Assembly: GCF_027158005.1 (NCBI RefSeq)
Contig: NZ_JAPVLQ010000006.1
Span: forward strand, 186,001-250,000
Direction: 5' to 3'
Origin: Rhodococcus sp. H36-A4
Lineage (GTDB): Bacteria; Actinomycetota; Actinomycetes; Mycobacteriales; Mycobacteriaceae
DNA length: 64,000 nucleotides
Below are positions 35,869 through 45,686 of the stretch, piece by piece. Below the pieces are notes generated by a model, which worked only from the letters and a program-made list of their open reading frames with translations, searched no databases and was not told where the DNA came from. Within the stretch, counting starts at the first letter, position 1, and each line of letters starts with the position of its first letter. The translations under genes were made by a program, and so were the position numbers.

Positions 35869-37386
35869 TCACCAGGGTGAGGGGCCGTAGTCCTTGAGGA
35901 ACTGGCCGTACAGATCGATACCCGCCTCGCCTTGCACGATGGGGTCGTAGACACGCGCCGCACCGTCGACAAGATCGAGTGGGGCGTGAAATCCTTCGTC
36001 CGCCAACCGCATCTTCGTCGGGTGGGGTCGTTCGTCGGTGATCCACCCGGTATCGACGGCGCTCATCAGGATTCCGTGATCGAGCATTTCTTTGGCGCTC
36101 GTTCGGGTGAGCATATTGAGCGCGGCCTTGGCCATGTTGGTGTGCGGATGTCCGGGACCCTTGTACGCCCGACTGAACTGCCCCTCCATCGCCGAGACGT
36201 TCACGATGTACTTGCGGCGGGCAGTCGAGGCTTCCATGGCTGCGCGCAGACGGGAGACCAGAATGAACGGTGCCACCGAATTGCAAAGCTGAACTTCGAG
36301 CAGTTCCACCGGATCGACTTGCTCGACGGTGTGTATCCAACTGTTCGTATCTGCCAGATCCGGCACGAGTCCACCGGCGTCGATAGCGATGCCCTGCTCG
36401 ATTCGTTCGGCGCTCGCCGATCCCGCAACCAACGCAAGAGATGCGACGGCCTCGGCGGTGAGAGATTCACGACCGCCCGCTGTGATCGCGGTCTCCGGCA
36501 GCGAACTCGCCAGCGACGCGGGATGCGCATCACTCGTCGTGCCGAACTTCGTCACTTCCGGCCGAGACCCGGCTGGGATGAAGTCCAGGGACAGCGGTGT
36601 CGACTCACCGTCGGCAAGCGCACTGTATGCACCTACCGAGCGCTTCACCGTTTGCGCTGCATTGTTGATCAGGATGTCGAGTGGTCCATGAGCGGCGACC
36701 GAATCTGCAAGTGCGACAACCTGAGCCGGGTCGCGCAGATCGATTCCGACGATACGGAGACGATGAAGCCACTTGTCGCTGTCCGGCATCGCCGCGAATC
36801 TGCGGACGGCATCATTGGGGAATCGCGTCGTGATCGTCGTATGCGCGCCGTCCCGCAGCAGTCTCAGTGCGATGTACATGCCGATCTTGGCTCGCCCACC
36901 GGTAAGAAGCGCGGTGCGCCCGGTCAGATCGGTAGTTGCATTACGTTTGCCCCGGTTCAACACTGCGCAGTCCGGGCAAAGCTGATGGTAAAACGAGTCG
37001 ACCAGCGTGTAGCGCTGCTTGCAGATGTAGCACGGGCGAGGGCGAATCAATGTGCCTGCGAACTCGGTTTCGGTCCGCGAGGTCAGCGATACGCCCGCGG
37101 TCTCGTCGTCGATACGATCCGGCGACCCGGTGGCGGTCGCCTCCACAACTGCCCGATCCGCATCCGACTTGGCCGAACGTGCAGCGACACGGCGTGCCCG
37201 TTTCAGATCCTTGAACAGTTGCCCCGAAGCGCGCTGCATGACAATCGAATCAGGATGATCCTTGTCCAGCGACCCAGCCTGGGCGAGGACACGGAGACAG
37301 ATCGCGAGATCAGCCGGCTCGATCGCCGAGCAGTCGGTCGACGATCCGAGTAACTCCGAATCGACAACAGCGTTCCCGTCGACCAT
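35869..37386 (-). CDS. Zinc-finger SDR fusion protein with altered active site
   Basis: The 505-residue protein has three parts: a helical N-terminal region (about 1-110), a CxxC...CxxC zinc-ribbon-like motif (Cys119, Cys122, Cys137, Cys140) and an SDR domain from about 155. The SDR part has the cofactor loop TGGRAKIG (162-169) and NNAAQ (241-245), then an insertion of about 100 residues. The serine is present (Ser398), but the position four before Lys420 is Thr416, not Tyr; Tyr408 is the only nearby tyrosine. The start at 37386 is set by a strong GGAGAGGGAGA site. Function unknown; it might bind rather than reduce. Confidence 0.75.
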   Translation of the reverse strand: MVDGNAVVDSELLGSSTDCSAIEPADLAICLRVLAQAGSLDKDHPDSIVMQRASGQLFKDLKRARRVAARSAKSDADRAVVEATATGSPDRIDDETAGVSLTSRTETEFAGTLIRPRPCYICKQRYTLVDSFYHQLCPDCAVLNRGKRNATTDLTGRTALLTGGRAKIGMYIALRLLRDGAHTTITTRFPNDAVRRFAAMPDSDKWLHRLRIVGIDLRDPAQVVALADSVAAHGPLDILINNAAQTVKRSVGAYSALADGESTPLSLDFIPAGSRPEVTKFGTTSDAHPASLASSLPETAITAGGRESLTAEAVASLALVAGSASAERIEQGIAIDAGGLVPDLADTNSWIHTVEQVDPVELLEVQLCNSVAPFILVSRLRAAMEASTARRKYIVNVSAMEGQFSRAYKGPGHPHTNMAKAALNMLTRTSAKEMLDHGILMSAVDTGWITDERPHPTKMRLADEGFHAPLDLVDGAARVYDPIVQGEAGIDLYGQFLKDYGPSPW

Positions 37387-37415
37387 CCGTCTCCCTCTCC
37401 TTGCTACGTGCGAAA

Positions 37416-37457
37416 ACGACATAAGCCCCGATTCCGGGGAATCGGGGCTTATGTCGT
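37416..37457 (-). terminator. Strong terminator after tRNA-Leu
   Basis: A perfect 20-bp stem (ACGACATAAGCCCCGATTCC paired with its complement) with a near-zero loop is followed on the minus strand by TTTCG. It lies 54 bases beyond the 3' end of tRNA-Leu and 30 bases before the SDR gene start, so it should end the tRNA transcript. Confidence 0.8.
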
Positions 37458-37510
37458 CTGTCTCAACGCAGAACTTCTGGAACTCATACACAAGATCTTG
37501 TGCAATTCCC

Positions 37511-37599
37511 TGGTGTCCGAGGGGGGACTTGAACCCCCACGTCCGTTAATAGGACACTAGCACCTCAAGCTAGCGCGTCTGCCATTCCGCCACTCGGAC
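37511..37599 (-). tRNA. tRNA-Leu (anticodon GAG)
   Basis: The minus strand reads GTCCGAGTGGCGGAATGGCA from 37599, a typical tRNA-Leu start. The acceptor stem GTCCGAG/CTCGGAC pairs over seven bases. The anticodon arm CTAGC-TTGAGGT-GCTAG gives anticodon GAG, there is a long variable arm (GTGTCC...GGACGT), and the T arm GGGGGTTCAAGTCCCCC is perfect. The CCA end is encoded (TGG at 37511-37513 on the + strand). It decodes CUC and, by wobble, CUU leucine codons. Confidence 0.96.
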
Positions 37600-37754
37600 C
37601 AGTTGTGCACTGCAATTACCAGCATCACGGTGTACACATCTTATTCGCACGCCTGCTCGCTGCGTGCTGGACAAAGATATACGACGGGTGGCCTATCGCC
37701 CAAATCCCCACGTCAGTTCGCCCATAGCTCTGGTCCGGGTGGTAGGAACGTGGG

Positions 37755-39116
37755 GTGTCTTCCGCCGATCATCCCCATACCGACCCTGTCCCGACGACCG
37801 CGCTCGACGAGGTCGTCGACCTCGTCAGCGCTTTGATCAGATTCGACACCTCCAACACCGGCGAACTGGAAACGACCAAGGGTGAGAAGGAGTGCGCCGA
37901 GTGGGTGGCGCACAAACTTCACGAAGTCGGGTACGAGACCGAGTACGTCGAATCCGGCGCCCCCGGCCGTGGGAATGTATTCGCGATGTTGCCGGGTGCG
38001 GACCAGAGCCGCGGCACTTTGTTGATCCACGGGCATCTCGACGTCGTCCCGGCAGAGCCTGCGGATTGGAGCGTGCATCCGTTCTCCGGCGCTGTCGAAG
38101 ACGGGTACGTGTGGGGTCGCGGCGCGATCGATATGAAAGACATGGTCGGAATGGCGCTGGCGTTGGCGCGGCAATTCAAATCCAACGGCACCGTCCTGCC
38201 GCGGAACGTTCTCTTCGCCTTCCTTGCCGACGAAGAGAACGGTGGGAAGTACGGCTCGCAGTGGCTCGTCGAGCATCGTCCTGACCTGTTCGAGGGTGTC
38301 ACCGAAGCCGTCGGCGAGGTCGGTGGGTTCTCCTTGACCGTAGCCAGGCCGGACGGCACCGAGAAGCGGTTGTACATGGTCGAGACGGCAGAGAAGGGTC
38401 TCGGCTGGATGAAACTGACTGCGAAGGCGCGAGCCGGACACGGGTCGTTCTTGCACGAGGAGAATGCGGTGACCTATCTCGCAGAAGCTGTGGCCAAGCT
38501 CGGCAACCACACATTCCCGTTGGTGATCTCCGATTCGGTGGCAGAGTTTCTAGCAGCGGTGGCCGAGGAGACCGGACTCGATTTCGACCCGGCGAGCCCC
38601 GATCTCGACGGCACCTTGCTCAAACTCGGCAGCATCGCGCGGATCGTCGGCGCTACGCTGCGAGATACCGCAAACCCGACGATGCTCAAAGCCGGATACA
38701 AGGCGAACGTCATTCCCCAGACCGCCGAGGCGATGATCGATTGCAGGGTGGTCCCCGGGCGTCAGGCTGCGTTCGAGCGGGAAGTGGACGAACTTATCGG
38801 GCCCAACGTCGAACGCGAGTGGGTCACCAAGCTCGACTCCTATGAGACGACATTCGACGGGCACCTCGTCGACGCCATGAACGACGCGATACTTGCACAC
38901 GACGAGAACGGACGCACGGTTCCGTACATGCTGTCGGGTGGTACGGATGCAAAGGCTTTCGCGCGCTTGGGTATTCGATGCTTCGGTTTCGCGCCGCTGA
39001 AATTGCCGCCCGAACTCGACTTCGCAGCCCTGTTTCACGGCGTGGACGAGAGGGTACCGGTCAGTTCACTGGAGTTCGGTACACAGGTGTTGGAACACTT
39101 TCTGCTGCACAGCTGA
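37755..39116 (+). CDS. M20-family metallopeptidase/deacylase (Rv2141c-like)
   Basis: The 453-residue protein is a di-zinc M20 hydrolase. Metal ligands are visible as His94 and Asp96 (IHGHLDVVP), Asp126 (GAIDMKD), and the general base and ligand pair Glu160-Glu161 (ADEENGG). A lid domain with [12 protein letters not shown] follows. It starts with GTG at 37755 in the gap after tRNA-Leu and is the first gene of a plus-strand pair with PEBP. Substrate preference (peptide or N-acyl amino acid) cannot be told. M. tuberculosis Rv2141c is the positional match. Confidence 0.92.
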   Translation: MSSADHPHTDPVPTTALDEVVDLVSALIRFDTSNTGELETTKGEKECAEWVAHKLHEVGYETEYVESGAPGRGNVFAMLPGADQSRGTLLIHGHLDVVPAEPADWSVHPFSGAVEDGYVWGRGAIDMKDMVGMALALARQFKSNGTVLPRNVLFAFLADEENGGKYGSQWLVEHRPDLFEGVTEAVGEVGGFSLTVARPDGTEKRLYMVETAEKGLGWMKLTAKARAGHGSFLHEENAVTYLAEAVAKLGNHTFPLVISDSVAEFLAAVAEETGLDFDPASPDLDGTLLKLGSIARIVGATLRDTANPTMLKAGYKANVIPQTAEAMIDCRVVPGRQAAFEREVDELIGPNVEREWVTKLDSYETTFDGHLVDAMNDAILAHDENGRTVPYMLSGGTDAKAFARLGIRCFGFAPLKLPPELDFAALFHGVDERVPVSSLEFGTQVLEHFLLHS

Positions 39117-39133
39117 ATCGAAAGGATCTTTTG

Positions 39134-39664
39134 ATGGCGTACAACCCTTACGACGCACTTCCCACACTGCCTTTCTTCGAACTCACCTCGGAGGATGTGG
39201 AGGACGGTGGAACTCTCGGTAGCCAGCAGTTGAGTGGAATCATGGGCGCCGGGGGCCACGACAATTCGCCGCAACTGTCCTGGTCCGGATTCCCAGAGGG
39301 CACCAAGAGTTTCGCACTCACCGTCTTCGACCCGGATGCACCGACGGCCTCGGGTTTCTGGCATTGGGCGGTAGCGAACATCCCAGTCGACACGACTTCG
39401 CTCGTCGTGGGTGCCGGTGACGACGGCGGTACAGGCGTGCCCAATGCTGCTGTCACGTTGAAGAACGACGCGGGTCTGTTTCGATACATCGGTGCGGCAC
39501 CTCCAGCGGGTCATGGACCGCACCGCTACTTCTTCGTGGTCCATGCGGTCGACGTCGAGCGCATGGAAGTGGACGAGACAGCAACGCCGGCGTTTCTCGG
39601 TTTCAACCTGTTCTCACACGCGATCGGACGAGCCGTCCTGACGGGGTTGTACGAGGCTCGATAG
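39134..39664 (+). CDS. PEBP/YbhB-YbcL family protein (Rv2140c-like)
   Basis: The 176-residue protein belongs to the phosphatidylethanolamine-binding protein family, with [19 protein letters not shown] (about 65-84) holding the anion-pocket residues, and [13 protein letters not shown]. The length equals that of Rv2140c. No signal peptide is seen, so it is probably cytoplasmic. ATG at 39134 has AAAGGA seven bases upstream. It is 17 bases after the M20 gene, and a strong terminator follows. The physiological ligand of bacterial PEBPs is largely unknown. Confidence 0.93.
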   Translation: MAYNPYDALPTLPFFELTSEDVEDGGTLGSQQLSGIMGAGGHDNSPQLSWSGFPEGTKSFALTVFDPDAPTASGFWHWAVANIPVDTTSLVVGAGDDGGTGVPNAAVTLKNDAGLFRYIGAAPPAGHGPHRYFFVVHAVDVERMEVDETATPAFLGFNLFSHAIGRAVLTGLYEAR

Positions 39665-39677
39665 GGCCCACGGCACG

Positions 39678-39723
39678 AAGAAAGGCCGTGCTGTGCGGAT
39701 CGTCGCACAACACGGCCTTTCTT
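39678..39723. terminator. Strong bidirectional terminator between PEBP and pyrD
   Basis: The arms AAGAAAGGCCGTGCTGTGCG and CGCACAACACGGCCTTTCTT pair over 20 positions with one wobble and a 6-base loop. It lies between converging genes and has a short T-run on each strand. Confidence 0.85.
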
Positions 39724-39740
39724 GCTGTGTCAGGTTGCCG

Positions 39741-40841
39741 TCAATTGCGGCGGTGGTCCGATCCGACCGCGTCAGACAACGACGTGAACCCGTGCGCTCT
39801 CAATCGCAGGGCGATGCCCTTGTTGATTCGACGCATCCAGAACGGGCCCCCATAGATGAAACCGGTGTAACCCTGGATCAGTGACGCGCCTGCGGTGATG
39901 CGTTCCCACGCTTGATCCACCGACTCGATCCCACCGACCGAGATAATGGCAATACGTGTCCCCACTCGGGCGTACAGCCGGCGCAGAACCACCAGTGAGC
40001 GGTCGGCCACCGGTGGACCCGACAATCCGCCTGCCCCGATGGACTCGACTTCCTCGGCCGAAGTGCGCAGGCCAGACCTGTCGATCGTCGTATTGGTTGC
40101 GACGATACCGTCGAGTCCCAACTCGACTGCAAGGTCGGCGACGGCGTCTATGTCCTCATCGGACAGATCGGGTGCGATCTTCACCAGGATGGGAACCGTG
40201 ACGACACTTTGCACAGCCTCGAGGATGGGCCGTAGCGACGCGACAGCTTGAAGATCACGCAAGCCTGGGGTGTTAGGCGAGCTGACGTTCACCACCAAGA
40301 AGTCGGACAGTGGTCCGAGAAGCGTTGCGCTTGCGGTGTAGTCGGCAGCAGCGTCGGCGGGGAGCGTGACCTTGGTCTTCCCGATGTTCGCGCCGATCGG
40401 TACACCGCCTCGGCGGTTCCTCAGCACGTTGGCGGCGTTGCCGGCGCCGTGGTTGTTGAAGCCCATTCGATTGATCAGAGCACGGTCCGCAGGCAGCCGA
40501 AACAGCCGGGGAGTCGGATTACCGGGCTGCGGTTGCGCGGTGACCGTGCCCACCTCGGCGAACCCGAAGCCCAGTGGTCCCCATGCATCCACGCCGTCCG
40601 CATTCTTGTCGAAGCCTGCAGCAAGACCGAGTGGTCTGGGGAAGTCCACGCCGAAAACTGTGCTTCGAAGTAGTGGATCGTCGACGACGAATACTCGCGA
40701 GAGTAGCTTTCTCGTCGGCGTAAAGGCCGTCAGCGTGCGCATGGTCGCGAACGCGAGATGGTGGATCCGCTCCGGCTGCAGCAAAAACATCAGCCGAAGC
40801 AGTGCGCTGTACAAGGTCTGGCCCACGGTTCTTCTTTCCAT
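39741..40841 (-). CDS. pyrD: Dihydroorotate dehydrogenase, class 2 (quinone-dependent)
   Basis: The 366-residue flavoenzyme oxidises dihydroorotate to orotate in pyrimidine synthesis. Its N-terminal extension ([20 protein letters not shown]) is the membrane-associating helix pair of class 2 enzymes. [19 protein letters not shown] and [11 protein letters not shown], which contains the catalytic serine, together with TNTTIDR and a C-terminal [11 protein letters not shown], complete the FMN barrel. M. tuberculosis Rv2139 (pyrD) has the same neighbours. A DUF5703 gene lies 15 bases upstream, so they are probably co-transcribed. Confidence 0.97.
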   Translation of the reverse strand: MERRTVGQTLYSALLRLMFLLQPERIHHLAFATMRTLTAFTPTRKLLSRVFVVDDPLLRSTVFGVDFPRPLGLAAGFDKNADGVDAWGPLGFGFAEVGTVTAQPQPGNPTPRLFRLPADRALINRMGFNNHGAGNAANVLRNRRGGVPIGANIGKTKVTLPADAAADYTASATLLGPLSDFLVVNVSSPNTPGLRDLQAVASLRPILEAVQSVVTVPILVKIAPDLSDEDIDAVADLAVELGLDGIVATNTTIDRSGLRTSAEEVESIGAGGLSGPPVADRSLVVLRRLYARVGTRIAIISVGGIESVDQAWERITAGASLIQGYTGFIYGGPFWMRRINKGIALRLRAHGFTSLSDAVGSDHRRN

Positions 40842-40856
40842 CTTGGTACTCGCGTC

Positions 40857-41105
40857 TCATATTCCAGGATCGGGTATGTGCTGGGCGGATTTCTTTCGCT
40901 TGAGCAGAACTCGCCGACTTCCATCGGTGTACACGCGCACGCGCGAAAGTTCCCAACCGCCGAATTCGACCTGGATCGCAAGCCGCATCGAGGCCGTCAC
41001 CCGGGTGACATCCGGTGGCAGGCGGAGTGGAACGTATTCCCACTCCTCAGACGTCAAGTCCCACTCACGCGGCAAGCGCCCGCTCCCGTAGCTGTTCTTC
41101 GACAT
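40857..41105 (-). CDS. DUF5703 family small protein
   Basis: The 82-residue protein has the motif YVPLRLPPDVTRVTASMRLA followed by a GWELSRVRVYTDGSRRV strand and a basic end (RRVLLKRKK). I place it in DUF5703, a small actinobacterial family of unknown function, found next to pyrD. It has no membrane segment and looks like a single small beta-rich domain. It is 30 bases after the lipoprotein gene on the same strand. Confidence 0.75.
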   Translation of the reverse strand: MSKNSYGSGRLPREWDLTSEEWEYVPLRLPPDVTRVTASMRLAIQVEFGGWELSRVRVYTDGSRRVLLKRKKSAQHIPDPGI

Positions 41106-41135
41106 GGTGGGTTATAGCCTCGACTCTCGTTGCCG

Positions 41136-42161
41136 CTACCGGGCGTCGCCAACCGGTATTCGTTGTAATCCCGCACCGGCGGCCGATCCCACGAGCAAAT
41201 CACCCGTCGCGGAGTCGATCGCGAGGGAGTCCGGCTGCCTTACGGTCGGAAACCTGGAAACCTCGACGGGGATTCCCGTATCGAGCGTGTATCCGACAAC
41301 TTCATTGAGGGCGGGGACGCTGATCCATACGACATCGGTCTCGTCGTCGTAGGTGACAGCCCATGGCTGCGCATCGACAGGAAAGCGCTGACGCAACAAC
41401 AAGTCGTCCGAGGAGAACACGAGAAGTTCTTCTCCGGTCGCATCCGTCACCAGGATTCGCCCGAACCGGTCGGTATCCAGCTCGGCTGCACCTTCACCGG
41501 CGCGGAGGGCAATGCCCAGGGAACCGTTGTCGACGTCGACAACGGTGACGGATGTCTGATCGCGATCCAGAGCGGTAAGTCCATACATGGTCGAGGCCAG
41601 GGCATCGACCGAGGTCAACCCGTCTATGGTCTGCGATTCGGTCCCGTCTTGGTCGAGAATGTGAACCGAACCACGATCATCTCCTACCGCCGTTCTGCCG
41701 TCCTCGAGAACAGCAGCACTGAGGAGATTGGCGTCGACTTTCGTCGACGTGACCTTCGAGTCGCCTATATCGACGCGTGCGAGACTTCCGTTCATCGGCA
41801 GTACGACTGTGCCGTCGCCGGGGGCCACTATCGCGGCCGCTTCGCCCGGTAGCGATATTGCACGCGGTTCGGCGTTGCTGTCGGATGTATCGAACACCAG
41901 CAGGTTCGAAAAACTGTCGTCGAGCGCGAGAACGCTGCGCGTGGCAGTGTCGAAAGAGGTGAAGTGGATCCCGGATGGAGACGCCGTGATGCTCCCTGCT
42001 GGGGGAGTCGAAGTTTCGGGAGAACTGACCCCGGCCAAAGGCTCGACGCTCACCGGATCGGGCTCCTCGGCGCCGTCCCCCGAACAACCGGCCGCCAACA
42101 AGATCGTCGAGCTGGCCGCGACCGCGGCGAGAGTTCGCCACCGCAAACGTCTGTCTCTCAT
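41136..42161 (-). CDS. Lipoprotein with beta-propeller-like repeats (LppL-like)
   Basis: The 341-residue protein has an N-terminal signal with lipobox LLAAGC, the lipidated cysteine being residue 26. After a Pro/Ser-rich spacer, the body is built of repeating beta segments (for example SNLLVFDTSDSNAEPRAISL and GRILVTDATGEELLVFSSDD), which suggests a propeller. It should be tethered to the outer face of the membrane. The M. tuberculosis positional equivalent is lppL (Rv2138), beside pyrD. The ligand is unknown. Confidence 0.85.
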   Translation of the reverse strand: MRDRRLRWRTLAAVAASSTILLAAGCSGDGAEEPDPVSVEPLAGVSSPETSTPPAGSITASPSGIHFTSFDTATRSVLALDDSFSNLLVFDTSDSNAEPRAISLPGEAAAIVAPGDGTVVLPMNGSLARVDIGDSKVTSTKVDANLLSAAVLEDGRTAVGDDRGSVHILDQDGTESQTIDGLTSVDALASTMYGLTALDRDQTSVTVVDVDNGSLGIALRAGEGAAELDTDRFGRILVTDATGEELLVFSSDDLLLRQRFPVDAQPWAVTYDDETDVVWISVPALNEVVGYTLDTGIPVEVSRFPTVRQPDSLAIDSATGDLLVGSAAGAGLQRIPVGDAR

Positions 42162-42313
42162 GAAAATGCCTGCTCCTGGATGCTGTGATCGTGCGATTGA
42201 AGGGTGCCACGGTGTGGCGTAGCGGAACGACGTGTCGAGTCCACCCTGCCTGATGGGTCAGAAGTCGACACTCTCGGACTACCGACGAGCAACGGGACGG
42301 CGTAGGCACGCGG

Positions 42314-43246
42314 TCAGCTACTGACGTCGTCCAACGCCGAGGTGATAGCTGCAGGCAACTCGAGGTCTTCCGCGACGAGTACCCCGGTCAATTGCGCGAG
42401 GTCCCTGGCTCCGACTATCGCCGAGCTCACACCCGGGCGATCGCGCGCCCAGGCCAGGGCCACCGCGAGAGGCGAAGTTTGCAGGCCACTTGCGGCCATG
42501 ACGGCCGCATCGACGACGTTGACGGCAGCGTCGGTGAGGTAACCGGAAAGCGATCCTGCGTGGAGATCGTCGGCACCTCGTGAGTCCGCCGGCGTGCCGT
42601 TCCGGTATTTTCCGGTCAGTACTCCGCCGGCCAAAGGGACAGCAGCGAGGATGCCGACACCGTGATGATGCGCGGCCGGCAGCAATTCGTCCTCGATACC
42701 GCGAGCAAGAAGCGAATACTCGGCCTGCGTCGCGACGATGCGGCCTGCGCCCGCGGCTCCAGCCGCAGTCGCGAGTTGCCAGCCGAGATAGCCACGTGCG
42801 CCTACATACCGGACTTTTCCGCTCGATACGGCGTAGTCCAGGGTGGATGCGATCTCGTCCACGGGCGTGCTTGCATCCCATGCCGCCACTTGCCACAGAT
42901 CGAGGTAGTCGGTGCCCAATTCACGCAGCGTCGCATCGAGTTGACCGAGCAGTGCTCGTCGAGAGCAGTCGATGCGGTAGTGCCCGCTTGCCGTTTCGAT
43001 ACCGGCTGCACTGCTCACGATGAGGTTCGAGCGCGGGACCACGTCGTCCAGGACCTCCGCGAGCACTCGTTGCGCTCGTCCATCCCCATATACGGGTGAG
43101 GTGTCGACGAGCGTTCCCCCGGCGTCGGCGAAGGCAGCGAGTTGGGCAGCCGCGTCGTCACCGTCGGTGCCGCTGCCCCATCCGAGCGTGCCGAGCCCGA
43201 TCCTCGACACGCGCAGGCCACTGGAGCCGACTGATCGCTGCTTCAT
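42314..43246 (-). CDS. Aldo/keto-reductase-family protein with degenerate catalytic residues
   Basis: The 310-residue protein has the AKR TIM-barrel pattern, with IGLGTLGWG near the start, VDTSPVYGDG (Asp48 and Tyr53 of the tetrad), YVGARGYLGWQL and AIVGARDLAQL for cofactor binding. The tetrad lysine is replaced in IVSSAAGIE (about residue 80) and the histidine in LWQVAAWD (Ala121). It may therefore not be a normal reductase. It diverges from uppP. Similar proteins occur beside these genes in relatives, but I cannot confirm whether they share the substitutions. Confidence 0.8.
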   Translation of the reverse strand: MKQRSVGSSGLRVSRIGLGTLGWGSGTDGDDAAAQLAAFADAGGTLVDTSPVYGDGRAQRVLAEVLDDVVPRSNLIVSSAAGIETASGHYRIDCSRRALLGQLDATLRELGTDYLDLWQVAAWDASTPVDEIASTLDYAVSSGKVRYVGARGYLGWQLATAAGAAGAGRIVATQAEYSLLARGIEDELLPAAHHHGVGILAAVPLAGGVLTGKYRNGTPADSRGADDLHAGSLSGYLTDAAVNVVDAAVMAASGLQTSPLAVALAWARDRPGVSSAIVGARDLAQLTGVLVAEDLELPAAITSALDDVSS

Positions 43247-43458
43247 AGTTTTTCAACATTCCTTGTCGATTGTGATGGTGTCGGTTTTCTGAGTCGATAA
43301 GGAAAACGGCGCCAGGTGAGCAGAGTAGTGCGCCGGTGGCGGCGGTGCGAGTGTCGGTCGATCCCGGCGAGCCGCGCCAGGTACCGTCGGGCCGTGAATT
43401 GCGCATCTTTCCTTGGCCGGACCCCTCTGCTCTCGTCGACCTTGGGGGAGGTTCGAGC

Positions 43459-44304
43459 ATGATCGGCGAGTCCATGAGTTGGCTTCAGGCAATCATCCTC
43501 GGCGCTGTTCAGGGGTTGACCGAGTTCCTACCGATATCGTCGTCAGGACACCTACGAATCGTCTCGAGCGTATTTTTCGGGTCCGATGCAGGAGCTTCGT
43601 TCACCGCTGTCACGCAGCTAGGAACCGAAGCAGCAGTGCTTGTGTTCTTTTGGCGCGACATCGTGAGAATCGTCAAGGCCTGGTTCCGCGGCATGTTCGA
43701 CAAGGCTGCGCGCGATCTCGACTATCGGCTCGGTTGGTACGTGATCATCGCCACCATCCCGATCGGGCTGTTGGGTATCCTGTTCAAAGACCAGATCCGA
43801 ACCGGGGCACGCAACTTGTGGCTCATCGCAACGATGCTCATCGTCTTCGCCATCGTCATCGCAGTCGCCGAGTTCCTCGGTTCCAAGAAGCGACCGCTCG
43901 ACAAAATCACCACACGGGACGGGCTCGTGATGGGCGCCGCACAATGTCTGGCGTTGATTCCCGGTGTGTCCCGGTCGGGCGCCACCACAAGTGCCGGCCT
44001 GTTCATGGGCCTCGAACGCGAAGCAGCCGTGCGGTTCTCATTCCTGCTCGCCATACCGGCTGTGACTGCGTCCGGACTGTTCTCGCTGCCCGATGCATTC
44101 GAGCCGGCCGGTGAAGGTCTCAATGCCTCCGGCCCACAGTTGCTGGCCGCGACCGTCGTTGCATTCGCACTGGGCTATGCCTCGATCGCATGGCTGCTGA
44201 AGTTCGTTGCGAATCACTCGCTTTACTGGTTCGTCGGCTATCGCATCGTGCTCGGCATCGGCGTGATGGCGCTGCTGTCTGCGGGCGTGGTGTCGGCCAC
44301 CTGA
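43459..44304 (+). CDS. uppP: Undecaprenyl-diphosphatase UppP (BacA)
   Basis: The 281-residue integral membrane enzyme dephosphorylates undecaprenyl diphosphate to recycle the lipid carrier of cell-wall synthesis, and its overproduction gives bacitracin resistance. It has the two signature motifs, [19 protein letters not shown] (about 16-34) and [14 protein letters not shown], plus about seven membrane segments. ATG at 43459 has GGGGGAGG seven bases upstream; an upstream frame from 43336 is discarded. M. tuberculosis Rv2136c is the equivalent and is followed by the same phosphatase, DUF3090 and kinase-like genes. Confidence 0.96.
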   Translation: MIGESMSWLQAIILGAVQGLTEFLPISSSGHLRIVSSVFFGSDAGASFTAVTQLGTEAAVLVFFWRDIVRIVKAWFRGMFDKAARDLDYRLGWYVIIATIPIGLLGILFKDQIRTGARNLWLIATMLIVFAIVIAVAEFLGSKKRPLDKITTRDGLVMGAAQCLALIPGVSRSGATTSAGLFMGLEREAAVRFSFLLAIPAVTASGLFSLPDAFEPAGEGLNASGPQLLAATVVAFALGYASIAWLLKFVANHSLYWFVGYRIVLGIGVMALLSAGVVSAT

Positions 44305-44331
44305 TTCGTCAGACGCCCTAGGCTGGGTTCC

Positions 44332-45021
44332 ATGACGGTGATCTTGCTGCGACACGGCCGCTCGACGGCGAATACTGCGGGCGCTCTGGCAGGGCGGTCG
44401 GCCGGTGTCGCGCTCGACGACCGCGGACTGGAACAGGCCGCTCATATTGCGGAGAGATTGGGTGGGCTTCCGGTCGAGGAGATCGTGCACTCACCACTGC
44501 AACGGTGTGAGCAAACGGTGGCACCTCTTGCCGCCCGGCGCGGTCTGACTCCGACGGTCGACGAACGGCTGATCGAGGTCGATTACGGGTCGTGGACGGG
44601 AAAATCGATCAAGGATCTGGTGAAGGAGCCGCTGTGGAAGGTGGTCCAGCAACACCCGTCTGCGGCGGTGTTCCCCGGAGGCGAGGGACTAGCTCAGGTG
44701 CAGTCGAGGGCTGTATTTGCAATCCGGGAACACGACGCGCGCCTCGCGGAGGAGTACGGCCGTGATGTCCTCTGGGTGGCGTGCTCACACGGTGACGTCA
44801 TCAAATCGATCCTCGCTGATGCATTGGGCTGCCACTTGGATTCGTTCCAACGTATCGTTGCCGATCCTGCCTCCGTCAGTGTCGTCCGGTACAGCTCCAC
44901 CAGGCCGTTCGTGCTTCGGACGAACGACACCGGTCTCGACTTGACCGCGTTGGTACCTGCGGTGCCGACGGCGTCGAGCATGGACTCCGATGCGGTGCCC
45001 GGTGGCGGTTCCGGAACGTAG
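44332..45021 (+). CDS. Histidine phosphatase superfamily protein (Rv2135c-like)
   Basis: The 229-residue protein begins VILLRHGRSTANTAG, with the phosphorylated histidine at residue 8 (RHG), and has RLIEVDYGSWTGKSI and the second active histidine in WVACSHGDVIK. This is the MSMEG_4193-type family of phosphoglycerate-mutase-like phosphatases. Its substrate is unknown. It lies 27 bases after uppP and leads into DUF3090 and a kinase-like gene. The last 30 residues are low-complexity. Confidence 0.9.
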   Translation: MTVILLRHGRSTANTAGALAGRSAGVALDDRGLEQAAHIAERLGGLPVEEIVHSPLQRCEQTVAPLAARRGLTPTVDERLIEVDYGSWTGKSIKDLVKEPLWKVVQQHPSAAVFPGGEGLAQVQSRAVFAIREHDARLAEEYGRDVLWVACSHGDVIKSILADALGCHLDSFQRIVADPASVSVVRYSSTRPFVLRTNDTGLDLTALVPAVPTASSMDSDAVPGGGSGT

Positions 45022-45092
45022 GCCCGTCGATAGCGGATAATGAAGTTCGGGTCCGAGTTTTCGGATCTGAGAATGAAGCTCCAGGAGGTGCA

Positions 45093-45686
45093 ATGCCACG
45101 CGCAATACATGTTTTCCGCACCCCTGATCGTTTTGTCGCGGGAACCGTGGGTGAGCCAGGCGATCGTTCGTTCTTTCTGCAGGCAGTCCACGACGCTCGC
45201 GTCGTCTCGGTCGCACTCGAAAAGCAGCAGGTGCAGGTCCTCGCAGACCGGATAGGTTTGCTGCTGGACGAGGTTCAACGACGGTTCGGCGCGGAGTTTC
45301 CGCCCGAGGAAACCGAACTGGGCGACACGAGTCCGTTGATGACGCCGATCGATACCGAGTTTCGGGTCGGGACCATGGGTCTGGGCTGGGACGCGGATGC
45401 GAATGCGGTGGTGGTAGAACTGCTGGCTATCAGTGAGGTAGAGGTCGACGAGTCCGTCGTCCTCGATGACACCGACGAAGGTCCCGATGCAGTCCGCGTC
45501 TTTCTGACGCCGCTCGCGGCACGGGAGTTCGCCCTTCGTTCCGAGCGGGTGATTGCTGCCGGCCGTGCGCCGTGCCCCTTGTGTGGTGAGCCGCTGACCC
45601 AGGACGGACACACCTGTATCCGATCGAATGGATACAAACGAGATGCCACCTTCGGTTCGGCCGGCGAACTTGGTGAAGAGCTTTGA
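45093..45686 (+). CDS. DUF3090 family protein with C-terminal zinc ribbon
   Basis: The 197-residue protein has a DUF3090 body, with VFRTPDRFVAGTVGEPGDR near the start and LLLDEVQRRFG near 57, and ends with a CxxC...HxC cluster (Cys161, Cys164, His173, Cys175) that should bind zinc. The family is confined to actinobacteria and related groups and has no known function. AGGAGG precedes the ATG. Its stop overlaps the TTG start of the kinase-like gene, so the two proteins are likely made in equal amounts and may form a complex. Confidence 0.88.
   Translation: MPRAIHVFRTPDRFVAGTVGEPGDRSFFLQAVHDARVVSVALEKQQVQVLADRIGLLLDEVQRRFGAEFPPEETELGDTSPLMTPIDTEFRVGTMGLGWDADANAVVVELLAISEVEVDESVVLDDTDEGPDAVRVFLTPLAAREFALRSERVIAAGRAPCPLCGEPLTQDGHTCIRSNGYKRDATFGSAGELGEEL

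Noticed and set aside
45050-45070. Short hairpin (TCCGA / TCGGA) before DUF3090
   Set aside because: The stem is only five to six bases with no T-run; it is too weak to call a terminator or operator.
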